64,000 nucleotides of DNA, taken from contig CP053168.1 in NCBI GenBank assembly GCA_014607495.2, positions 1,860,001 to 1,924,000 on the forward strand, written 5' to 3'. This document shows positions 56,274-64,000 of the stretch, one piece after another. Numbering within the stretch: the first letter of the stretch is position 1; each line of letters begins with the position of its first letter. The stretch is from Carposina sasakii (lineage: Eukaryota > Arthropoda > Insecta > Lepidoptera > Carposinidae). The translations under genes were made by a program, and so were the position numbers. A model generated the notes under the pieces. It worked only from the letters and a program-made list of their open reading frames with translations. It was not told the origin of the DNA and made no database searches.

Positions 56274-56536
56274 TACAGGGTGTAACAAAAGGGTATGTTA
56301 AGCGAAAAGCTATGTAAATAGCCCACTATAGAGAACCTATCCACAAAATTTGAGATCCGAAATCACATGTTTATTTTTCCCGGTTGTATGGAGAATTTTT
56401 AAATATCTCAGGAATTTTCATACAATCTTGAAAATTAAAAATGTGATTTCGAGTCTCAAATTTTGGGAATAGGTTCTCTATAGTGGGCTATTTATACAGC
56501 TTTTCGCTTAACATACCCTTTCTGTTACATCCTGTA
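56274..56536 (+). mobile_element. TG-B MITE
   Basis: TACAGGGTGTAACAAAAGGG to TTTCTGTTACATCCTGTA. Confidence 0.82.
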
Positions 56537-56895
56537 TAGGTTATAAAAAGGGGAATTTTACACATAGATACATAAATAGTACACACGGCAGTATTCCTAA
56601 AGTGGCATAGTCCAAGATCACGAAGAAAATCTTACAACCTCGTTTAGTGTAACGCGGCCAGATGTAGAAGTGAAACATGATATTCGAACATACTTTTTAA
56701 TTATACACATCTTTTTTAATGCAGCATAGACATATAGGTAGTTGTATAAATAATATTAAGCATAAACAAACAACATAGTATATCTGGTAACCACACCGGA
56801 TGTATATCACGTGGAAACTACGCGGTGAGGGCTGCATAGTAATGAGGGGATGAAATATAGGACCTTAGGGTCTGGTAGGTAGTAGTAGTTAGTTA

Positions 56896-57156
56896 TACAG
56901 GGTGTAACAAAAAGGGTATGTTAAGCGAAAAGCCCACTGTAGAGAACCTCTCCTGAAAATTTGAGACTCGGAATCATATGTTTATTTTTTCAAATAGTAT
57001 GGATAATTTTTTAATATCTCAGGAATTTTCATACAAACTTGAAAAATAAACATGTGATTTCGAGTCTCAAAATTTGTGGATAGGTGTAGTGAACCTATCT
57101 AAATGGGCTAATCATATAGCTTTTCGCTTTACATACCCTTTTTGTTACACCCTGTA
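56896..57156 (+). mobile_element. TG-B MITE
   Basis: TACAGGGTGTAACAAAAAGG to CTTTTTGTTACACCCTGTA, only 360 bp from the previous copy. Confidence 0.82.
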
Positions 57157-57279
57157 GAGGTAGATACAACTGTATTATATCTGATTAAGCTTATTGGTGA
57201 ATGTGAGATTTAGAGTTTGCAGAATCAGGAAGCAACTTTGTTTTATAATTTGTAGGTAGGTATTAAATAATTTAATTCA

Positions 57280-57480
57280 TAAATTAATATTTACATAAAT
57301 CACAACAAATTAACCTAGTCCTACACTAAGATCCCTAAGGTCTTCTGTCGTGGGCACTAAAGCAACGGTATATAAATACACAAGAAACATCAACATCCAT
57401 ATTCATCATTTCTGTATTTACCAGGATTCGAATTCAGAACCTAGGGCGTCAGAGGCAGGGTCATAAACTACACAAAAGAG
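57280..57480 (-). repeat. SINE-3, diverged
   Basis: ACTAAGATCCCTAAGGTCTT at the tail end and TTTACCAGGATTCGAATTCA at the box B position. Confidence 0.65.
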
Positions 57481-57542
57481 TAATATTTGACCTTGGTCTA
57501 CCTAAAGTTATTATCTTAGATACTGCATACCGTTCGATAATA

Positions 57543-57910
57543 TACAGGATGATTTTTGGTCGTCAACGTTCCCGAAAACTATGGAATCTCCTCATCATCA
57601 CGATCATTTTTCTCCATGGAAGCATACCTGGGAAGTGTCTGGTTTCCAAAATATTAGGGTCCAAAGTTGAGTAAATAGACTGCGTTTTTCTGCATAAATG
57701 CAAATAGACGCGCGTAGCAGGATTTTTTCACGAAAAATAATTAATATCTGTCTATAAAAAAACTAACATAAACACTAGACACTATAAATTTCGCACGATC
57801 AAGGAATTTAAAAAAAAAAATTCCCAGCATTTTTTTGGCATAAACTTACTTTATTTGATGTATAGAGTACGTACCCTTCGTTAAAGGTGGCCACAAAAAA
57901 ACACCATGTA
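57543..57910 (+). mobile_element. TG-A MITE, well preserved
   Basis: TACAGGATGATTTTTGGTCG to AAAAAAACACCATGTA. Confidence 0.84.
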
Positions 57911-58880
57911 TTTTGTTTAGCTATCACCTTCTAACTACGACGGCGTAAATATTAAAATTCGCTTAAATTTAATAAGCAATTTAATTATATTTCCTTTAAA
58001 ATTAATAGGAAACATCAAAATGTCAGAACTTCCTTTGATTTCGGGGTAAGAGTAATCCAATTAATTATCTAAAAAAGCTGACGTAATTTCGCGTTAAAAT
58101 GAGAAGATTTTTTGACGTAAAAAAATGTAAGACCCTTTTTCAGAGAAAATACAATCAATTACTTACGCCCTATTATTATTGGAGGTAGAAACCAATGAGC
58201 TAAGGGTGTGATGAGATATTTAAAATTGGTTCTGCATATAAAAATTATGGATAAATAAAGATCTAGAGAAAACAATGGTAAAAACCGCAGCGATAAATAA
58301 AGAGGCTTTATTAGATTATTTTAATAGAAATGCTAGAAAACTGATTTTATTTTCTAGATGTACCTATAGACTAAAATATATTTCATTTAAAAATTACACA
58401 TACAAACTTAATAGCAACACAACAAGAGAATATTAATATTTCAAACTAAATTTATTCTCATTGATAATTTGCAACGTGCATATTATTGGAGACTGCCATA
58501 TAGTTACTATTAAAAAATATCTGGTAAAGGCCTATTGGTGCCTATTGGCTATAGCTTTCAAAGCAAACATTCATACTCACGCGTATGTCTTCCCAATATG
58601 GGGTAACTGACAACTAACAACGAAGGCAGCATAGCCTTATAACGAACGAAAAAGTTACGAGAGATGAATGATTATTTCCGGTTTCATTATAGCCCCACGG
58701 ACCCCTAAACCTGAAATTTTCAGCTGCGTTCATCAATCACCTATATTGTGATTATCGATTACTTTTCCATAAGAAAATGTGAAATTACGTCATAAATGGT
58801 GGGGATGTCATTGTTACGTGATTTATTACGGAATAAATTGAAAAATAGGTAGGTATGTACTGATCTATCATACATACATA
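57911..58880. other. Unassigned stretch
   Basis: AT-rich; no exon or family seen. Confidence 0.4.
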
Positions 58881-59249
58881 TACAGGATGATTTTTGGTTG
58901 TCAACGTTCCCGAAAACTACGGAATCTCCTCATCATCACGATCATTTTTCTCCATGGAAGCATACCTGGGAACTGTCTGGTTTCCAAAATATTACGATCC
59001 AAAGTTGAGTAAATAGACTGCGTTTTTCTGCATAAATGCACATAGACGCGCGTAGCAAGATTTTTCACGAGAAATTATTAATATCTGTCTATAAACTAAC
59101 ATCAACACTAGACACTATAAATTTTGCCCGATCAAGTAATAAAAAAAAATAAAAAAAATTCCCAGCATTTTTTTTTGCATAAACTTACTTTATTTGATGT
59201 ATAGAGAACGTACCCTTCGTTAATGGTGGCCACAAAAAAATACCCTGTA
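58881..59249 (+). mobile_element. TG-A MITE
   Basis: TACAGGATGATTTTTGGTTG to AAAAAAATACCCTGTA. A U fragment follows at 59260-59375 (ACGGCTGTGGTCACAGAAGT, CAGTTGCTAGCTCATCGC). Confidence 0.82.
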
Positions 59250-59675
59250 TAATATACACGGCTGTGGTCACAGAAGTGGGGTAACCAGAACTCCAGGGTC
59301 TTTGAGAAGACCTACAGCCAGGTTGGGCATAGCGGGATCAGATGTTAATGATCAGAGACCAGTTGCTAGCTCATCGCAATATCTACGTTTTTAAAAATTG
59401 CCTTTTGATTTTTAACGTAATACCTACACGTTCATTACTTTGTTTTATTTTTCTTAGTTAAAACCTTTAGTGAATGCTGCCACATAAATTCTAAGTTGCG
59501 TCAAAATCTCTTCGGCAATTTTTGCTTGAAAGCCAGTTGAAAGAGTACTAGGTAGATAGGCACTCAAAAACTACAAACATCCAAATATCCTCACCTTGAT
59601 AAATCTATATGATATTAGGTAATAAACCTACTCTTATTATTTAGTGATTTTATCAGTAGAAAAAGCTCTTAAGGC

Positions 59676-59896
59676 TCTTAAGGCAGACCGGATGCGTGTG
59701 CGTGCACGTAAGCGTAGACGTGCATGTACCGTTGATTTGTAAAGTATGGAAATGTATAGGCACGGGCAGACCGGATGCGTATGCGTAGACGTAAGCATAG
59801 ACGTCAAGCGGTGACAGTTCCATACATTAAACTCAGAGGTACGTGTACGTCTACGCATACGTGTACGCATACGCATCCGGTGTGCTCGAGGCTTTA
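59676..59896. mobile_element. Inverted-repeat element with GTACGT-rich arms (copy 2)
   Basis: Right arm CGTGTACGCATACGCATCCG, GTGTGCTCGAGGCTT matches 2213-2418. The left arm has lost its outer CTCGAG end and GCAGACCGGATGCG is present twice. Confidence 0.65.
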
Positions 59897-61517
59897 ATGT
59901 AATTCATATTCAACGACAAAACTGAAGCCACATACACACTATTTAACTAACAAATGAAAAACGCAAAGAATACCAACCGTTCCACTTTCCATACACACTA
60001 GCGACATCCTTTCTTCTCGTTAAAACATCGTACTAAAGTCTCACAGTAGTTCTTCTGTGCATTTCTATAGACACTAGCGCTACCATGTTTCGGGTAGTTT
60101 AAGGCGTAAAAACCCTTTGAAGTTACGGTCGTATTGTTCTTATGTTCTCTTTAAGGTGAAGACGCGTTGAGTTTCCCCTTATATCCCTTTTAATCTCTAG
60201 ATAAAGATGATTCAGTGCTTAGATTAACTTAAAGGATTAAAAAGAATCTTTATACTAATTTTACTAATACGTGTAATTAATTATACATGTGAAAGTTTGT
60301 AAGTATTGATGTTTGGTTATTTGTTAGTTTTTCACGCAAAAAAGATCAAGCTTAATTTGATGAAACTTGGGAGTTACATAACTTATAGGTACATGAGAAC
60401 AACGAGTAACTTACATAGTAATAAAGTAAAATGTACTCACAGAGATTCATCAACGCCGAAGCAAAACTACTGCAGCTAGAAACTACGTTCACAAACATTG
60501 GATTGATAACATACCATCACTTTCTTTTGCCACAGCTTGGATTAGAACCCACGACCTTAGAGTCAGCAGGTAGTAGTCACCTTACCTAACCATAAAAACC
60601 TCACTCCACTTTTAATTCAAACTTCTACTATTTAAACTAAATTCTCCTCAAGTCATTGTGAAATATTCAAGGGAATTTAAATTCAAACCAAATGTCTACA
60701 AACAGAACCAGCGCTAAAACGGATCGTATAACAACGGAATAAAGCACCGATTCATTTGGCACGTGCCTCGTAGAAAATCCAACTGTAATGTGCCACATAA
60801 GTTATTCAGTCGACGAGGACCTTAACACATGGTGATAGAGTTCCAACTCGATTGGTTAACGTGCACTTTGTTCGTGGTGCCAGTGTACACATGGCGACGG
60901 AGGGTGAAGTAGTTGCGGAGTTTGCACAGTGAGATGGTGTTTATGAAGAGTTAGACCTTTTTTACTTATGTTTATGTAGCCATGCAATGTATGTAAATAC
61001 TAAGATCATTACAGGTTCTCCTAGTGTAAGATTCGCAGTAAACTCAAATTACTGTACAATTTTATTTGTAAATAGTTTTTTTACTTGCTCATACATTACT
61101 TAACTACATATTTGGTTCTGCTTTACGGAATACAATAAGTATGTAAAAATACAAAAAAAGCCAAAAAATACTAATAATATAAAGAAAAGAACGATAAAAA
61201 TTTTGCTCAATCATCTAATAGATGGAGTTTAGATAAAATGAAATCAAATATTGCCAAAATTAATTACATTTTTGCTCCATATCTATTTTTATCTAGATCG
61301 CTTTTACGATCAAAATAACTTACAATGAGAATATAAAGAATATATTAGTCAAGTAAGACTACTCCAAAAAACTTTGTTACTGTGTGTAGTACCCGTACTC
61401 CTATACTTTCAGAAACGCTTCAGAAAAATGTAACCTAGAATATGACGCCGCGAAGATAGATTATTTTAGTTTTAGTCTTTAGTTTAACATTAGTATTGTG
61501 TACCTTCGTAATACATT
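59897..61517. other. Mostly unassigned stretch
   Basis: Contains a Hel-like 5' piece at about 60290-60380 (GTGAAAGTTTGTAAGTATTG). The rest, 60440-61500, shows none of the families here. A donor-like CTCT|GTGAGT on the minus strand at about 60438 is not enough to call an exon. Confidence 0.4.
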
Positions 61518-61735
61518 TAGCCGCGTGGTGCCGGCAGAGTAGAGTTCGTACCACCCCATGTCTGCCCGTGGGTATCGTATGAGGCGATTAAGCTGACAAC
61601 ATGGTCTAAAATCACACTGCGGTCATCAACCCGCCTAGCGAGGAGACTATGGACAAAAACCCGTCTATGGCAGTAGACTTGTGGCGTGCCCTGGGGAAGG
61701 CCTACGTCCAACAGTGAACAGTAATAGGCTGAAGA
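61518..61735 (+). repeat. SINE-4 with internal deletion
   Basis: TAGCCGCGTGGTGCCGGCAG present, GATTAAG jumps straight to CTGACAACATGGTC (loss of about 30 bp), ends GTAATAGGCTGAAGAC. Confidence 0.78.
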
Positions 61736-61958
61736 CAATAGGTACATAATATGAGGTTTATCAGAAAGGTGTATCATGGTAAAACTAAGGCATATTTTAC
61801 ATACGGCGTTGGACATGAATGTGGATTATACATTTAGAGGAAGAGGTAGACCTAATAAGTGCTGGAAGGACTGTGTGAGAGAGGATATAGTGTACTGGGA
61901 GTGAGTGTTGCACCAACCCAAACTGAATGGGACAGGGTAGTAAGAAAATAGCTTAAAA

Positions 61959-62344
61959 TACAGGATGATTTTTGGTCGTCAACGTTCCCGAAAACTACGG
62001 AATCTCCTCATCATCACGATCATTTTTCTCCATGGAAGCATACCTGGGAAGTGTCTGGTTTCCAAAATATTAGGGTCCAAAGTTGAGTAAATAGACTGCG
62101 TTTTTCTGCATAAATGCACATAGACGCGCGTAGCAGGATTTTTTCACGAAAAATAATTAATATCTGTCTATAAAAAAACTAACATAAACACTAGACACTA
62201 TAAATTTCGCACGATCAAGGAATTTTAAAAAAAATTTCAAAAAAAATATTTTTTTTCCCAGCATTTTTTTTGTCATAAAATTACTTTATTTCATGTATAG
62301 AATACGTACCCTTCGTTAAAGGTGGCCACAAAAAAACACCTGTA
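61959..62344 (+). mobile_element. TG-A MITE, well preserved
   Basis: TACAGGATGATTTTTGGTCG to AAAAAAACACCTGTA. Confidence 0.85.
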
Positions 62345-62679
62345 TTGCCTACAGAATGACTTTAGTGAGTCATACCAACACAACAGAATATTACTAACAT
62401 AGTTTATGTATTTAATGCACGGTACTTATAACATTTATAATTTCATATAAAAAGCATGAAACAGAATATTCTGAACAATTTATAAACGCACATATTGATG
62501 CATTTAATGCAATTTCATGACAAATTGCTCAGGTTGCGATGTGCATAAACTGTGAAGCACTCGAGTGAGTATACAGGTTCCCAATATATCTACCAAAACA
62601 GATATACAGAGGTATTGTATTCACAACATATACATACATACATATAACCACAGCTATTAACTCCAAAGATCATAAAGCT

Positions 62680-62880
62680 GCAATAGAATACATCAGCTGC
62701 ATCTCCATCCATGCTAATCGTGTGAGTCGACTAAAGAACCCGGGCGATGAGCTAGCAACTTGTTACTGATCATTAACATCTCAGCTCGCTATGCTATACG
62801 TGGCTGCATGATCTCCCTTATGATACTCTAGTTCTGGCTACCACACTTCAGCAACACATCCGTGTATATAGTCATAAGTA
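62680..62880 (-). repeat. U repeat, long copy
   Basis: AATACATCAGCTGCATCTCC, GTGTGAGTCGACTAAAGAAC, GATGAGCTAGCAACTTGTTA, GCTATACGTGGCTGCATGAT, TTCAGCAACACATCCGTGTA. A short U piece recurs at 63190-63225. Between 62881 and 63446 nothing else is recognised. Confidence 0.72.
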
Positions 62881-63446
62881 TGTAACTCCAAAGACGTTGG
62901 TCGATATAAGTTTTAAAAATCTGTTTTAATATCTGCACATAGTCACATCACTATTAATATAGTTCCTAAACTAGGACGAAGTCGCAAGGAATTATCGATA
63001 AAAACCAAAGAATAAAGGATAGTAAAAAAACCCTCGATGACAACAATCACCGAAAAGGATATTACATCATTCGGTTCAATGACCTCCAATATTTCATGGA
63101 TAGAGCGGGAAATATATCGACATTCATCAACTCGACTGTCGATCGTGAAGGAGGACAAGGAGGAGATGGGTTAAGGCTGAATACAGAACTATTCGGGGCT
63201 TCACTATGCATCAGCTGCATCTAGGGTTACCAGATGAAAAAATCAAAAGACCGGAGAAAAGGCCTGATTTCCATGGAAAAGTCCTGAGATATTATACAGT
63301 TTATAAATTTTCTCTCATAAACGTATTATTATCGTTATATACACTGCGGATTTAGCTCACGTGTTGCAGCTTGCACATCGCACTCGAAGCGCTGGGGCGG
63401 GGTTGTTATCAAAAGATTAAGTATTTTTAGTTTGTAAATAAGTATA

Positions 63447-64000
63447 GACAGCAATAACACATTCTGCGTGGCGGTTTCTCTTCGCATCGGTGCCCCATGT
63501 AAACCCCACCGATGCGTCTGTGGTAAAATGGTGGAGCGCCTCGGTCACCATGGGCTATCCTGCTGTAGAAGCGCCGACCGCATAGCGCGCCATAGCGCAA
63601 TTAATGGCGTCATCCGTCGGGCCTTAGGAACCGTGAATATAGCCGCGCTGCTAGAGCCAAACGGCCTAACGCGCGATGACGGAAAAAGGCGCGGCGGCAT
63701 GACACTCATTCCATGGAAGCTGGGACGGCCTCTAGTGTGGGACGCTACATGCGTAGATACACTGGCGCCGTCCCACCTTCCTGAAACGTCGTAAAAATCA
63801 GGCGGCGCTGCCGAAGCTGCGGAATCCCTCAAACGGCGTAAATATTCTAGCCTCGACAGGGGCTACTTATTTGCGCCGTTTGGCGTGGAGACGCTGGACC
63901 CTTGGGGACCAGCGACGCTCCAATTCTACAAGGACCTGGCCGGGCGGCTCGTGGAGTCCACACGTGACCAAAATGCTGGCTGCTACTTAGGCCAAAGAAT
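63447..64000 (+). pseudogene. Non-LTR retrotransposon, C-terminal part of reverse transcriptase, with stop
   Basis: The frame from about 63447 encodes a domain typical of the C-terminal end of LINE-type polyproteins. It has a Cys/His knuckle '[17 protein letters not shown]', then '[16 protein letters not shown]', '[19 protein letters not shown]' and '[11 protein letters not shown]'. A TAA at 63792-63794 interrupts it, after which the same frame continues 'AAESLKRRKYSSLDRGYLFA' and 'LAGRLVESTRDQN' to the window edge. This is therefore a nonsense-mutated fragment. It is much more GC-rich than its flanks, and its beginning is an abrupt 5' truncation. The element runs off the right side. Fragments of this protein are often mis-annotated as host genes. 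Confidence 0.75.

Noticed and set aside
60430..60500. Minus-strand ATG-led frame ending at CTCT|GTGAGT as a first exon
   Set aside because: Only about 19 codons, no recognisable residues, no promoter evidence.
63350..63420. tRNA-like start GCGGATTTAGCTCA
   Set aside because: It resembles the 5' end of a phenylalanine tRNA, but no anticodon arm, no GTTCRANNC T-loop and no closing acceptor strand follow at the right spacing.
1..64000. CRISPR array, operon or phage system
   Set aside because: No regularly spaced short direct repeats, no bacterial coding density; all repeats are dispersed eukaryotic element types.

Overview
The window looks like animal nuclear DNA, almost certainly from a moth or butterfly (Lepidoptera). 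It is AT-rich by eye and has very few coding stretches, all of them bounded by GT-AG introns. It is saturated with short interspersed repeats of types familiar from lepidopteran genomes: Helitron-like pieces ending in a G+C hairpin plus CTAG, TA-flanked MITEs, tRNA-like SINEs, and LINE fragments with (GAA)n, (GAT)n or (AAT)n tails. There are no operons, ribosome binding sites, CRISPR arrays or phage genes.

The one host gene I can support lies on the minus strand and is dystrophin (Dys). Three consecutive exons, 36477-36266, 34218-34064 and 32284-32143, join in perfect phase (phase 1 in, then 0, 2, 0). They encode about 169 residues of spectrin repeats corresponding to roughly R20-R21 of vertebrate dystrophin. 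About 12 kb further downstream, 20065-19268 is a 266-codon proline-rich open exon with an in-frame upstream stop and a clean phase-0 donor. It looks like an alternative first exon of a short Dys isoform. Exon 32284-32143 also ends in phase 0, so both could use the same downstream acceptor, which must lie beyond position 1 (an intron of more than 32 kb from the spectrin exon). Inside that intron, at 27593/27592, a polypyrimidine-CAG joined directly to GTAAGT looks like a recursive-splicing (ratchet) site. The 5' exons of the gene lie beyond 64000.

Everything else is intron and transposable-element debris. Family names used below. TG-A, TG-B, TG-C and TG-D are MITEs of about 265-390 bp that share the terminal repeat TACAGGGTG but have unrelated interiors; 9, 11, 3 and 1 copies were seen. 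The 'U repeat' is an interspersed element of about 250 bp or more with the core GCATGTCGTAAGAGTCGAC and more than 20 pieces. SINE-1, SINE-2 and SINE-3 are tRNA-like families with A and B boxes. SINE-4 ends in the last codons of an RTE-type LINE and shows target duplications of 11-16 bp. 'Hel' marks Helitron-like pieces. There are also several long-inverted-repeat elements and four LINE remnants with recognisable protein. Nesting is frequent and gives a relative chronology: U is older than SINE-4 and the Harbinger-like element, TG-B is older than the element at 13401, and Hel is older than the LINE at 8261.

Repeat borders were read by eye and are accurate to a few bases where a terminal repeat or target duplication is cited, otherwise to about 10-30 bases. 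Exon coordinates are exact to the splice junctions named.
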